Below are positions 7,060 through 16,033 of a stretch of DNA of 64,000 bases, one piece after another. The position numbers and the translations under genes are program-made. Below the pieces are notes generated by a model. It saw only the letters and a program-made list of their open reading frames with translations, ran no database searches and was not told where the DNA came from. Origin of the DNA: DASQDN01 sp963833675 (GTDB lineage: Bacteria > Acidobacteriota > Terriglobia > Bryobacterales > Bryobacteraceae); NCBI GenBank assembly GCA_963833675.1, contig CAWHYW010000022.1:310001-374000 (forward strand), in the 5' to 3' direction. Every line of letters starts with the position of its first letter. Position 1 is the stretch's first letter.

Positions 7060-8904
7060 ATGCAGTCTAGGTACGACGTAATCGTGGTCGGAGCCGGTCA
7101 CGCCGGGTGCGAAGCGTCGCGCGCGTGCGCACGCCTAGGCCTCCGCACGGCCATGATTACGATGAACATCGATCTGATCGCACAGATGTCCTGTAATCCG
7201 GCGGTGGGAGGCATCGCTAAGGGTCATTTAGTGCGAGAAGTCGATGCGCTCGGCGGAATTATGGGCGAACTGACAGATTCCGTTGGGATTCAGTTTAGGC
7301 TACTAAACACGAGCCGTGGTCCGGCAGTATGGTCACCGAGGGCACAATGCGATAAAAAGCAGTATCGCGTAAGGATGCGTGAGCTGCTCGAAAACGAACC
7401 CAATTTGCGTATCTTGCAAGCTGAAGTTGCATCGCTGTGGCTTGAGGATGTTTCGCATCGTCGAGTGCGGGGGGTAATTCTCCGCGATGGCAGGTCGCTT
7501 CAAGCTTCGGCAGTGGTGGTCACCACCGGTACTTTCCTGAATGGACTGGCGCATGTAGGTGAGACTACATACACGTGTGGTCGCAACGGAGAGGCTCCGT
7601 CTCAGCTTCTTGGGGATCAGCTACGAACTTTGGGCTTGCAATGGACGCGGCTGAAGACAGGCACGCCCCCACGCCTTGATGGTCGGACGATTCAGTGGGA
7701 CCGGTTCGAACCGCAATATGGTGACCCTGAGCCGACGCCCTTCTCCTTCCTGACCGCACGCATCGACCGGCCACAGATTCAGTGCCATATCGCGTATACA
7801 ACCGAACGCACGAAGAGCGTGGTGCAAGAGAGTATTGCCCGCTCTCCTCTATATAGCGGTCAAATCGAGGGCGTCGGACCGCGCTATTGCCCTTCGATTG
7901 AGGACAAGTTCCAGAAGTTTCCAGATAAGCCCCGCCACCAACTTTTCCTGGAACCGGAGGGGCTCGACACCTACGAAGTTTACGTGAACGGGATGTCGAC
8001 CAGCATGCCGATCGATGTACAGGAGGCAATGCTCGCATCGATCGAGGGTCTTGAGAGAGCTGAGATGATCCGCCCGGGTTACGCTATCGAGTACGACGCC
8101 ATCGATCCCCGCGAACTCCGGCATTCGCTGGAAGTGAAGACTCTCCCGGGATTATTTCTTGCGGGCCAGATCAATGGGACTTCCGGATATGAAGAAGCCG
8201 CCTGCCAGGGTTTGGTTGCTGGTATCAACGCTGCCCGGCGAGTGAGTGGGCTGGAGCCGGTGGTAATTGGACGCACTGAGGGCTACACGGGGATCCTTAT
8301 CGATGACCTGATCAGCAAAGGAGCGGATGAGCCGTATCGAATGTTCACGTCCCGCGCCGAGTTCCGTTTACACCTTCGTATCGACAACGCGGACGAACGT
8401 CTTACGCCCTTGGGTCGCGAGATCGGTTTGGTTTCCGACGAACGGTGGAAACTATTGGAGCGCAAGCGAAATCAAAGAGCGCTACTAGTGGCGGGACTCG
8501 AGAAAGAACGCGCCAAGGCTGAATTGGATTCTGAGCGGCCGTTGCTGGCTCAATGGCTCAAGCGTCCGGAGAGCCGTCTTCGCGATCTCGGTCCATGGGT
8601 GGTGCGCATTCTAGGCGAGAATGCTGTTCCAGGTGTTCTCGACACGGTGGAGACAGAACTCAAATACAACGGGTACATCCGTCAGCAGGACCGCCATATC
8701 GCAAGGTTGAAAGAAGCGGATGGACGGTCGATCCCTCAGGAGTTCTCCTTTTTCGGGATTCCGGGTGTCTCCCGGGAGATTCAGGAGAAACTTTCTCGGG
8801 TCCGGCCTGCCACACTGGGGCAAGCGGGGCGAATTCCGGGCGTTACACCTGCAGCCGTTGCCGTTCTTGAAACATATTTGCGCGTCTCTCAACGCGTGTC
8901 ATAA
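7060..8904 (+). CDS. mnmG: tRNA uridine-5-carboxymethylaminomethyl(34) synthesis enzyme MnmG (GidA)
   Basis: Full-length (614 aa) MnmG, the FAD-containing partner of MnmE that installs the cmnm5 group on wobble uridine 34 of several tRNAs. The N-terminal FAD site is VVGAGHAGCEASRACARLG; the family signatures SCNPAVGGIAKGHLVREVDALGG (shown split: NPAVGGIAKGH and REVDALGG), GYEEAACQGLVAGINAAR and SRAEFRLHLRIDNADERLTP are all present. It lies directly upstream of parAB, the conserved gid-par arrangement near many bacterial chromosomal origins; MnmE and RsmG are not seen here. Confidence 0.95.
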   Translation: MQSRYDVIVVGAGHAGCEASRACARLGLRTAMITMNIDLIAQMSCNPAVGGIAKGHLVREVDALGGIMGELTDSVGIQFRLLNTSRGPAVWSPRAQCDKKQYRVRMRELLENEPNLRILQAEVASLWLEDVSHRRVRGVILRDGRSLQASAVVVTTGTFLNGLAHVGETTYTCGRNGEAPSQLLGDQLRTLGLQWTRLKTGTPPRLDGRTIQWDRFEPQYGDPEPTPFSFLTARIDRPQIQCHIAYTTERTKSVVQESIARSPLYSGQIEGVGPRYCPSIEDKFQKFPDKPRHQLFLEPEGLDTYEVYVNGMSTSMPIDVQEAMLASIEGLERAEMIRPGYAIEYDAIDPRELRHSLEVKTLPGLFLAGQINGTSGYEEAACQGLVAGINAARRVSGLEPVVIGRTEGYTGILIDDLISKGADEPYRMFTSRAEFRLHLRIDNADERLTPLGREIGLVSDERWKLLERKRNQRALLVAGLEKERAKAELDSERPLLAQWLKRPESRLRDLGPWVVRILGENAVPGVLDTVETELKYNGYIRQQDRHIARLKEADGRSIPQEFSFFGIPGVSREIQEKLSRVRPATLGQAGRIPGVTPAAVAVLETYLRVSQRVS

Positions 8905-8939
8905 CTTTTATCGTTTCCCAAACGCGTTTTATATACCCA

Positions 8940-8955
8940 CGTTCCACGTGAAACC
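8940..8955. promoter_or_regulatory. parS: parS-like centromere site 1
   Basis: The 14-mer GTTCCACGTGAAAC (8941-8954), centred on the CACGTG palindrome at 8945-8950, differs from the bacterial consensus TGTTTCACGTGAAACA at one internal base and at the two outermost positions. Sites of this type bind ParB and seed chromosome segregation. It lies between mnmG and parA, where parS is frequently found. Confidence 0.85.
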
Positions 8956-8965
8956 TTCTAGACAG

Positions 8966-8981
8966 GGTTCCACGTGAAACG
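8966..8981. promoter_or_regulatory. parS: parS-like centromere site 2
   Basis: A second identical GTTCCACGTGAAAC core (8967-8980), 26 bp after the first. Both sites carry the same single internal deviation, so the local consensus may be GTTCCACGTGAAAC. This copy abuts the predicted -10 of parAB, so ParB bound here could repress its own operon. Confidence 0.85.
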
Positions 8982-8993
8982 CCTCGTTCGCGC

Positions 8994-8999
8994 TACAAT
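8994..8999 (+). promoter_or_regulatory. -10 element of the parAB promoter
   Basis: TACAAT (5/6 match to TATAAT), 15 bp before the parA ATG. With usual spacing the -35 region falls on the second parS core (8971-8976) and does not resemble TTGACA. Transcription would start about 9006, giving a very short leader. Assignment rests on position and one hexamer. Confidence 0.4.
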
Positions 9000-9014
9000 T
9001 GGTTTTCCATTCCT

Positions 9015-9807
9015 ATGGCAAAAGCTATTGCGATCGCCAACCAAAAAGGCGGCGTCGGCAAAACTACCACTGCGATTAATCTGTCAGCCTCCCTTGCCGC
9101 AAATGATCTCCGCGTACTCCTGATCGACTGCGACCCTCAAGGTAACGCCACTACGGGCGTTGGCGTAACAAAGACAAATGAGCAGTTGAACACGTACCAC
9201 GCGCTTTTCAGTGATACCCAGATCGCCGACATCATTGTTACATACTGACTTCGAAGGATTGGACCTCGTACCATCCAACCGAAATCTCGTCGCCGCCAAT
9301 CTTGAGTTGGTGGAGTTACCCGACCGGGAAAACCGCCTGAAATTCAAACTGGACGAAATTCGAGACAGATACGACTACATCATTCTGGATTGCCCGCCGG
9401 CCTTAGATCTCTTGACTTTGAATGCGTTGGTCGCGTCGGATTCCGTTCTGATTCCGATCCAGTGTGAATTCTTCGCGCTTGAGGGGATTTCTCAGTTGAT
9501 GGATACAGTAGATCGAATCCGAGATTCATTCCAGCACAACTTAGCGATCGAAGGCATTCTTCTGACCATGTACGACGATCGAACAAACCTGACGAGGCAG
9601 GTGGCCGCTGACCTTGCAGAGTTCTTTCAGGGAGAGATCTTTAAAAGCATTATTCCCCGAAGCGTGCGGTTGGCGGAGGCTCCGAGCCATGGGAAGCCAA
9701 TCTTGTCCTATGATGTTCGCTCCAAAGGAGCCGAGAGCTATATCAAACTAGCGAAAGAAATATTAGAGAATGACCAAAGGAACCGATCAACGAAAAGCGC
9801 TAGGTAA
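9015..9807 (+). CDS. parA: Chromosome-partitioning ATPase ParA (Soj), interrupted by a one-base frameshift
   Basis: Frame 1 (9015-9248) encodes the deviant Walker A motif NQKGGVGKTTTAINL and LLIDCDPQGN; it stops early at TGA 9246-9248. The next frame carries the rest: FEGLDLVPSNRNL, DYIILDCPPALDLLTLNAL and the C-terminal LAEAPSHGKPI. Dropping one base near 9240 gives IIVHTDFEGLD and a continuous 263-aa Soj, the normal length. ParA ATPases bind DNA non-specifically and move ParB-parS complexes. The start has no rival ATG. An extra base from assembly is the simplest cause; a real lesion or programmed shift is less likely. The 3' end overlaps parB by 38 bp. Confidence 0.85.
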
Positions 9808-10678
9808 AGGCCTATCCGCGCTCCTTCCGAGCAGACCAGCGGCGCGGCCCGAACCGAAAGCCCCCGAAGAACAAGCGTCTAAAACCATTCACTCTTTATC
9901 GATCGATGCAATCGATCCGAATCCGGTTCAGCCGCGGAGCGTGTTCGTCAACGACCGCCTGAACGAACTGGCCCAATCAATCCGGGCCAACGGAATCATC
10001 CAACCTTTGATTGTGCGGAAAGCCGGCGACCGCTATCAACTAGTTGCCGGCGAACGACGCTGGCGAGCTGCCCGACTGGCCGGCTTGTCCGAGGTTCCGG
10101 TTGTCGTCCAGGACTTCGCCACGGATCGGTTGCTCGAAGTCGCGCTCATCGAAAACATCCAGCGTGAAGACTTGAATCCGATCGAAGTTGCGCACGCTCT
10201 CGACCGCCTTTCGAGAGAACACAGCTTGAGCCATGAAGCGATTGGCGAGCGAACCGGGAAAGATCGAACTACGGTAACCAACCTCATTAGGTTGTTGCGT
10301 CTTCCTCCAGAGATACAACTACTTGTAGCCGAGCACCAATTGAGTATGGGACACGCTCGGGCAATTCTAGGCTTGCCTTCGGAAGATCTTCAGAAAGAAG
10401 TTGCTCAAAGGGCCGCCGCCCAGAGTTTATCGGTCCGACAAGTCGAGCGACTCATTCAAGGGATGACGTCGAAACGGGATCCGGAATCCTCCGAAAACGC
10501 AAAGGAACCGGGTTACGATCCGAATGTCGCCGCAGCTACGCGCGAGCTAGAGGCAACCCTGGGTACGCGTGTCCGGATTATGCCCCAAAGTCCTACGAAG
10601 GGCCGCATTGAAATTGAATATTTCACCCCGGATGATTTGGATAGGATCTATAACCTGATCGTGTCGGGTAGTAAATAA
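9770..10678 (+). CDS. parB: Chromosome-partitioning protein ParB (Spo0J)
   Basis: 302 aa with normal ParB order: a basic N-terminal ParA-interacting segment (RKALGKGLSALLPS), an N-terminal CTPase/ParB domain with PNPVQPR, IIQPLIVR and the GERR box (VAGERRWRAARLAGL), then ENIQREDLNPIE, the helix-turn-helix (HEAIGERTGKDRTTVTNLIRLL) and a C-terminal dimerisation region. ParB is a CTP-dependent clamp that loads at parS and spreads; two parS-like sites lie ~800 bp upstream. ATG at 9770 lies inside the parA 3' end, so translation is coupled. The stop is 4 bp from the convergent tRNA. Confidence 0.95.
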   Translation: MTKGTDQRKALGKGLSALLPSRPAARPEPKAPEEQASKTIHSLSIDAIDPNPVQPRSVFVNDRLNELAQSIRANGIIQPLIVRKAGDRYQLVAGERRWRAARLAGLSEVPVVVQDFATDRLLEVALIENIQREDLNPIEVAHALDRLSREHSLSHEAIGERTGKDRTTVTNLIRLLRLPPEIQLLVAEHQLSMGHARAILGLPSEDLQKEVAQRAAAQSLSVRQVERLIQGMTSKRDPESSENAKEPGYDPNVAAATRELEATLGTRVRIMPQSPTKGRIEIEYFTPDDLDRIYNLIVSGSK

Positions 10679-10681
10679 GGA

Positions 10682-10758
10682 TGGTGCCGGCGGCTGGAGT
10701 TGAACCAGCGACCTACGGATTATGAGACCGTCGCTCTAACCACCTGAGCTACACCGGC
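10682..10758 (-). tRNA. tRNA-Met (CAT anticodon)
   Basis: The minus strand folds as a 77-nt tRNA: acceptor GCCGGTG pairs with CGCCGGC (one G-U), discriminator A and an encoded CCA; D arm around GTAGCTCAGGTGGTTAGAGC; anticodon loop CTCATAA giving CAT; T arm with GGTTCAA. The base 1-72 G-C pair argues against initiator tRNA. A CAT anticodon can also belong to tRNA-Ile2 (lysidine-modified), and the T arm resembles that class, so Met versus Ile2 is not settled. Confidence 0.9.
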
Positions 10759-10770
10759 GCTAGACCTAGG

Positions 10771-10797
10771 ATAATAACCTCGAGTTGTCACTGTCAA
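10771..10797 (-). promoter_or_regulatory. Promoter of the tRNA-CAT gene
   Basis: On the minus strand TTGACA (10797-10792) is followed after 15 bp by TATTAT (10776-10771), placing the start a few bases before the tRNA 5' end. The -35 is perfect and the -10 matches at 5 of 6, but the spacer is short. Confidence 0.5.
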
Positions 10798-10823
10798 ACA
10801 ACCCTGCAGGAAACTCAAGTGGG

Positions 10824-10852
10824 TTGACACACAATTAAAAGAGATTCATAGT
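10824..10852 (+). promoter_or_regulatory. Sigma-70-type promoter before a structured non-coding region
   Basis: Perfect TTGACA at 10824-10829, 17-bp AT-rich spacer, then CATAGT at 10847-10852 (4/6). Transcription would start near 10859 and enter a region with hairpins and no ORF. Confidence 0.5.
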
Positions 10853-10858
10853 GGTGCT

Positions 10859-11076
10859 AGGAAGTGGATGATTTAAGTACTACCACTTCTTCTCCCTAAC
10901 CCTCCGATGGGGAGACCCCACTAGGCGAAGGAGGCCGAACCGAATCCACGCTCTAAGGCGGCTACCGGCACGCTCTGGGAAACTTGGTCAAGAAAACCGC
11001 TCGGTTTGGAGCAGGCCGACGCGGCGACGGAACAAATGACCAACTACTTATCGGGTTGGCGGTCGCCTTGGCCTCC
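10859..11076 (+). ncRNA. Candidate structured RNA, unassigned
   Basis: This ~220-nt stretch follows a good promoter, has no plausible ORF and holds several complementary segments. They are GAAGTGG (10861-10867) with CCACTTC (10883-10889); TGGGG-AGA-CCCCA (10908-10920); CCTCC (10901-10905) with GGAGG (10930-10934); a long-range pair GGAGGCC (10930-10936) with GGCCTCC (11070-11076); and small hairpins such as AAACC-GCTC-GGTTT in between. The segment at 10930 can pair with either the near or the far partner, so two exclusive folds are possible. I checked by eye for tmRNA, RNase P and SRP signatures and saw none; 6S RNA or an Acidobacteria-specific RNA remains possible. It could also be part of the leader of the ABC gene at 11153. 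Confidence 0.4.
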
Positions 11077-11080
11077 CTGT

Positions 11081-11109
11081 TTGACAGTCCCCCTCTTCGT
11101 TTCTTACCC
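11081..11109 (+). promoter_or_regulatory. Possible promoter of the polysaccharide cluster
   Basis: TTGACA at 11081-11086 is followed after 17 bp by TTACCC, a poor -10. It lies 44 bp before the TTG start of the ABC ATPase gene. Only the -35 is convincing. Confidence 0.25.
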
Positions 11110-11152
11110 TCCTAAGAGTGGTTCTCTACAGAGTTGAAGGTAGTGTTCGGCC

Positions 11153-12451
11153 TTGAGCATTGTCGATTTTCGGGGTGTCTCTAAAAGTTATCCAGTTTAC
11201 AGGGAACCCAAAGACCGTCTGAAGGAGCTTGCGACGTTGAACCGGCGCTCGTTTCATCAGGACTTCTGGGCTCTCCGTGACATAACATTTGCAGTCGAGC
11301 GCAGCGAGACCTTCTGTGTCATAGGCGAGAATGGCTCGGGCAAAAGCACGCTTCTGCAAATAATTGCCGGCATCCTCGCGCCTACAGAGGGCTCCGCACA
11401 GGTACACGGCCGGGTTGCTGCCCTCTTGGAACTGGGCGCCGGATTCAATCCCGAATTTACCGGCCGGGAGAATGTATATCTAAACGCATCGATTTTAGGC
11501 TTGTCGCAACAGGAGATCGATCGCCGTTATCGCGATATTGCCGCCTTTGCAGAAATCGGCGATTTCATCAATCAACCGGTGAAAACGTACTCTAGCGGAA
11601 TGACTGTTCGCCTTGCCTTCGCCGTGGCGATTCACGTCGATCCGGAGATTTTGCTGGTCGACGAAGCTTTGGCCGTAGGAGACATCTACTTCCGCCAGCG
11701 CTGTATGCGTAAAGTGCACGAGCTACGTTCGTCAGGCGTTACGATTCTTTTTGTTTCCCATAGCATGGGAGATGTGAAGGCGATCGGCGACAGATGTATG
11801 TGGCTTGATTCCGGACGCATCCGCGAGTTGGGGACAGCAGACCAGGTGATCGCAAAGTATCTTGCGGCAATGGCGGAAAAGGATTCCGCATATCTCGGCT
11901 CCCCGCAGGCGGCATTATCCATACCGCAGTCGGCGAAGGCGCCACCGGAAATCCTGGACCGCATTCCCAATATTGACCATCGGCACGGCGACGGCCGCGC
12001 CGAAATAACAGGGATCGCAGTGTACGATGCGTATGCGCGTGAGACGCCCGTGCTTACCCCGGGGGCTCGCATCATCGTACGTATATCGGTGAAAGCCAAT
12101 CAGGATGTTATGCTCCCCAACGTGGGATTCATGATGCGGAATCATTTAGGGATCGATTTCGCCGGCAGCAACACCACACGCGAAGGGCATCAATTACCGC
12201 CTATGCGAGCAGGCGATCGCATTACGGTCGATTTCCACCTGGACCTGCCGGACCTATATCCTGCTTTCTTCTCCTTCTCGCCTGCCATTGCGGATGGCAC
12301 ACTTCACTCCTATACGATGTGTGATTGGATCGATAATGCGATAACTCTGCAAATGGGACACACCGAAGGTCAAGTTTACGGATACATTCATCTACCCTGC
12401 CGAGTTGAAGTGAACGCGCGTTTGCATGACTCCCGGGCATCCGTGGCATGA
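11153..12451 (+). CDS. Polysaccharide-export ABC transporter ATPase, Wzt type with C-terminal sugar-binding domain
   Basis: 432 aa. Residues 1-240 form an ABC ATPase: Walker A GENGSGKST (58-66), signature YSSGM (146-150), Walker B LLVDEALAVGD (D170/E171) and an H-loop (FVSHS). The remainder resembles the Wzt C-terminal beta-sandwich (AEITGIAVYDAYARE onwards, TVDFHLDLPDLYPAFFSFS), which recognises the capped end of an O-antigen-type glycan before export. TTG at 11153 is the only start after an in-frame TAG at 11141. No Wzm-like permease is in the window. It overlaps the methyltransferase gene by ATGA, fitting a cap-and-export role for the cluster. Confidence 0.88.
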   Translation: MSIVDFRGVSKSYPVYREPKDRLKELATLNRRSFHQDFWALRDITFAVERSETFCVIGENGSGKSTLLQIIAGILAPTEGSAQVHGRVAALLELGAGFNPEFTGRENVYLNASILGLSQQEIDRRYRDIAAFAEIGDFINQPVKTYSSGMTVRLAFAVAIHVDPEILLVDEALAVGDIYFRQRCMRKVHELRSSGVTILFVSHSMGDVKAIGDRCMWLDSGRIRELGTADQVIAKYLAAMAEKDSAYLGSPQAALSIPQSAKAPPEILDRIPNIDHRHGDGRAEITGIAVYDAYARETPVLTPGARIIVRISVKANQDVMLPNVGFMMRNHLGIDFAGSNTTREGHQLPPMRAGDRITVDFHLDLPDLYPAFFSFSPAIADGTLHSYTMCDWIDNAITLQMGHTEGQVYGYIHLPCRVEVNARLHDSRASVA

Positions 12452-13690
12452 ATATCGAGTTTACCGGGGAGCGAGTCGTTCCAGGGCGCGTCGATGAGGA
12501 CCTGTGGAACGAACACCTAGCCCGATATACCTTCTCAGAACGATTCTGTCGCGGGCGTCGGGTTCTCGACGCGGGCTGTGGAACAGGCTACGGCGCAAAT
12601 CAGCTTGCTCTCGCCGCGCAATCAGTTGTGGGGGTGGACATCGCGCAGGATGCGATCGCATACGCGGCATCGGAGTATTCCAGAACTAACCTGCGTTTCG
12701 TACAAGCGCCCTGCACGGCGCTCCCTTTCGCAGCGGCGTCCTTCGATGTGGTGGTCAGCTTCGAAGTAATCGAGCACCTGCAGCAATGGGACGCGCTCAT
12801 CAACGAAGCGCGAAGAGTACTGACGGCCGAAGGTCTATTCGTCGTCTCGACACCGAATAAAAACTTCTACGCACAAACACGGGCCGACTCGGGACCCAAT
12901 CCTTTCCATGAACATGAGTTTGAATTGGAAGAGTTTCGCGACGCCCTCAGTCGTGTCTTTCCTCATGTGACCATCGCTTTCGAAAATCATGCCGGGTGTG
13001 TGCTATTTGAATCGTCTGCATCAGACAGTGTCGAAGCGCATTTGAATGGACGAACCCACATCGATGATGCGAATTTTTATATAGCTGTTTGTTCTGCACA
13101 GCAACAATCCGTTTCCTCTTTCGTGTACGTGCCGGAAACATGCCAACCAGCTGAAGGAACGTGGAACACGGATCCAAAGCCTGGAGACCGAACTGCAGCT
13201 CAAAAATGGTTGGCTCAAGGAAGCACAAATTAAGCACTCTGAACTAGTACGTCTCCACACGGAACAGACGCACGAACTTCAGAAGAACAACGCCTGGGCA
13301 GTCGAACTTGACACTCAATTAAAGGCAAGCAGCGAACGAATCGCCCAACTTCAGGACGAGCTCAATGAGCAGCACCTAGCGGCGCTCGCCGTGGCCGAAG
13401 GTTATGAGAAACAGCTGCGTACTTTACAAACAGATCTTGAAGAGCGAACGAAATGGGCTCAGGACACTGAAGCTCGCATGCAGCATCACGTCGACCAAGT
13501 CACTGCGGATCTTGCTCGTTGCAACGATCTGCTGGATAAGGCTGAATCCACGGTTGTGGAACGCACGAACTGGGCTCTTCAACTTCAACGTGAGCTCGAA
13601 CAAGCGCAGGCGCAGCTTGCGATGGCGCGAGCCTCTCGCTGGATGAAGCTTGGCCGGATGATCAAGGTAGGACCGGAGCTCAATCCTTGA
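12448..13690 (+). CDS. SAM-dependent methyltransferase with C-terminal coiled coil, one-base frameshift
   Basis: The first frame (12448-13233) is a class I methyltransferase: motif I VLDAGCGTGYGA (residues 39-50), acidic strand VVGVDIA, LPFAAASFDVVVSFEVIEHL and an ERRVL-like helix. From base ~13144 the next frame is open to 13690 and encodes a continuous heptad-rich coiled coil (LKERGTRIQSLETELQLKN, then repeated EELR-like helices). Removing one C in TGCCAA at 13143-13144 joins them into 413 aa, with the linker FVYVPETCNQLKERG. Methyltransferase plus coiled coil is a familiar layout for O-antigen chain-terminating enzymes such as WbdD, where the coil sets chain length; this agrees with the neighbouring Wzt-type ATPase. 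It is coupled to both neighbours (ATGA before, TGATG after). Confidence 0.8.
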
Positions 13691-16033
13691 TGCGTCGCGC
13701 GGGATACCTGCTCCTTTACTTACCTCTCCTCATTCTTTCGCCGCTTCTGATTCTGATCCCAATGGCGGCGGTCGCCATCTCGGACTTCTTGTGGTCTCTG
13801 TTTGGACGCCGACGGATCGTGCGGGACACAATGCCCGATCGAGCTTCCGCCTCTGTTGTTATCCCGAACTGGAACGGCCGCGATCTGCTCGAGAAGTATT
13901 TGCCCTCCGTCGTGAAGGCGATGGAGAACAACTCTGCGAACGAGATCATCGTCGTGGATAACGCTTCTTCCGATGGGAGCGTTGATCTCCTCAAGCAGCG
14001 ATTCCCCTCTGTTCGCGTGATTGAATTGTCAGAGAATCTTGGCTTCGGAGGCGGCTCTAACGTCGGCTTCAGCGCAGCGAGAAACGATATCGTCGTGCTC
14101 CTCAACAGCGACATGCGCGTGGAGCCCGACTTCTTACAACCTCTGCTTGACGGCTTCACAGATGAGCTCGTCTTTGCCGTCTCCTGTCAGATATTCTTCA
14201 GCGATCCAGCGAAGCTGCGTGAAGAAACAGGCCTCACACAAGCCTGGTGGCAAGGCGGTCACCTGCGAGTGCGACATCGCGAGGATCACGCAATCCAGAA
14301 TGCATACCCATGCTTCTACGCGGGAGGCGGATCATCCGCCTTTGATCGCAGAAAAGTTCCTCGAACTCGGCGGATTCGATAATATTTTAAAGCCGTTCTA
14401 TCTTGAAGACACTGACCTTGGTTTCATGGCTTGGAAACGTGGTTGGAAGGTGCTTTATCAACCTCGGAGCGTCGTATTCCATGAGCATCGAGGAACGATC
14501 GGAAAGAAGTTCTCGCCTGCCTATATTTCCTCCGTTCTGAAAAAGAATTTCGTCCTCTTCTGCTGGAAGAATATTCACGAGTGGCCGAGATTTCTCAGCC
14601 ACCTCGCCTCGGCTTGGGCTGACGCCGTAGTGAGCGCGGTTATGGGCGATTCGCCCGAGCGCACAAACTTATCCGGACTCTGGCGAGCCTTGCTGCAGTT
14701 GCCAGGCGCTCTCAGGGCCCGTTGGAATGCTCGCCAACTCGCGGCGCAAAGCGATACTGAAGCGTTTCGGCGACCGCTTGGAGGCTATTTCCGCGATCGC
14801 TTCACTAAGCTTGCGCCTAGTCCGGAGCAGCTCTCCGTGCTCTTCGTGTCGCCTTATCCGATTTGTCCACCGACGCACGGCGGTGGAGTATTCATGTATC
14901 AGACTGCGACCGAACTGGCGCGGCTCACGCAGTTGCACCTGATCGTTCTGCTTGATTTCGAACACCAGCGCGCTCCGCACGAAGAACTCGTCTCGCAATG
15001 CGCTTCGGCCGAGTTCATCGTCCGTATGACCGGACGCGCCCACTCATTCGGTTCGATCGACCCACATGCAGTCGCCGAATTCAGCAACCCCGAGTTGGAG
15101 TGGTTGATTCACCGGCAGATCCTTCTCAACGACATCGACGTCTTGCAATTGGAATACCTGCCGCTTGGCCAGTACGCGGGGAGGTTCCGGCAGATTCCGA
15201 GCATTCTGTTTGAGCACGATATCTACTTCCAGTCCATCGCTCGCCAGTTGCCAGGGTTGAAGGCCGTGGCACGGAGAATGTCTGCTACCTTCGAGTACTT
15301 GCGCGCGCTCCGCTACGAATTGCGTTTGCTTCCGAAGATGGACCGCGTGCAAGTGTGCAGTTGCGATAACCGGCAGCATTTGCTGTCCTACTTGCCGCAA
15401 CTGGAAGGCAAGGTGGACGATGATCTCCGAGCGGGCATCGATACTGCGCGCTACGAATTCCGGCTTGATGGACGTGAGCCGGATACCATGCTCTTTCTCG
15501 GAAGCTTCCGGCATCTCCCCAACCAGGAGGGCCTCGAGTGGTTCACTCGCCACGTACTGCCGCGTATTCTTCAACAACGTCCAAACGCGAGATTGGTGGT
15601 CATCGGCTCAGATCCTCCACAGCGGCATTCCCTGCCCGGCAACACGGACGCCATCGAACTCGTCGGGTTCGTTGACGATGTGATGGAGCCGCTTCGAAGA
15701 TATTCGCTATTCGTCTGTCCGATCCTGTCCGGATCAGGTGTCCGCGTTAAGCTTCTGGAGGCCTTCGCTTCCGGAATTCCGGTTGTGTCCACAACCATAG
15801 GAGCCGAAGGCCTCACAAGCAGCGATGGCGATATCTGTGGATTGGCCGATGATCCGCAGCTCTTTGCTGACACGGCTGCAAGATTGCTATCCGATAAGGC
15901 CGCGGCAAGAGATCTTGCGATACGAGCCAGAAAAGCAGTGGTGGACACGCGTGACATGCGAACGATCACGCGAAAGCTGGAACAGAGTTATCGGAAGGAA
16001 GTCGAAGCGAAACGCTCTACTTCGGCGGCTTAA
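13690..16033 (+). CDS. Bifunctional glycosyltransferase, GT2-GT4 fusion, one-base frameshift
   Basis: The N-terminal part (13690-~14355) has a membrane hairpin (residues ~6-35, LLLYLPLLILSPLLILIPMA) and a GT2 domain: VVIPNWNGRDLLEKYL, IIVVDNASSDGS and LLNSDMRVEPDF. Around 14352-14355 (AAAA) the frame shifts; the following frame gives FLELGGFDNILKPFYLEDTDLG, the acceptor-side end of GT2, then a GT4-type domain (LFVSPYPICPPTHGGGVF near the start; SGSGVRVKLLEAFASGIPVV near the end). Removing one A yields about 780 aa. GT2 plus GT4 in one chain probably adds two sugars in sequence. The C-terminus overlaps a convergent gene by 17 bp. Sugar identities are unknown. Confidence 0.82.

Noticed and set aside
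9236..9250. Programmed +1 frameshift in parA
   Set aside because: The TGAC context resembles that of RF2, but the preceding codon has no slippery pairing, and three other breaks in the window show no stop codon at the shift; assembly error fits better.
10791..11087. 10-bp inverted repeat CTGTCAAACA / TGTTTGACAG flanking the structured region, like the ends of a small mobile element
   Set aside because: Both arms contain TTGACA and sit where -35 elements of the divergent tRNA and ABC promoters are expected; no target duplication is seen.
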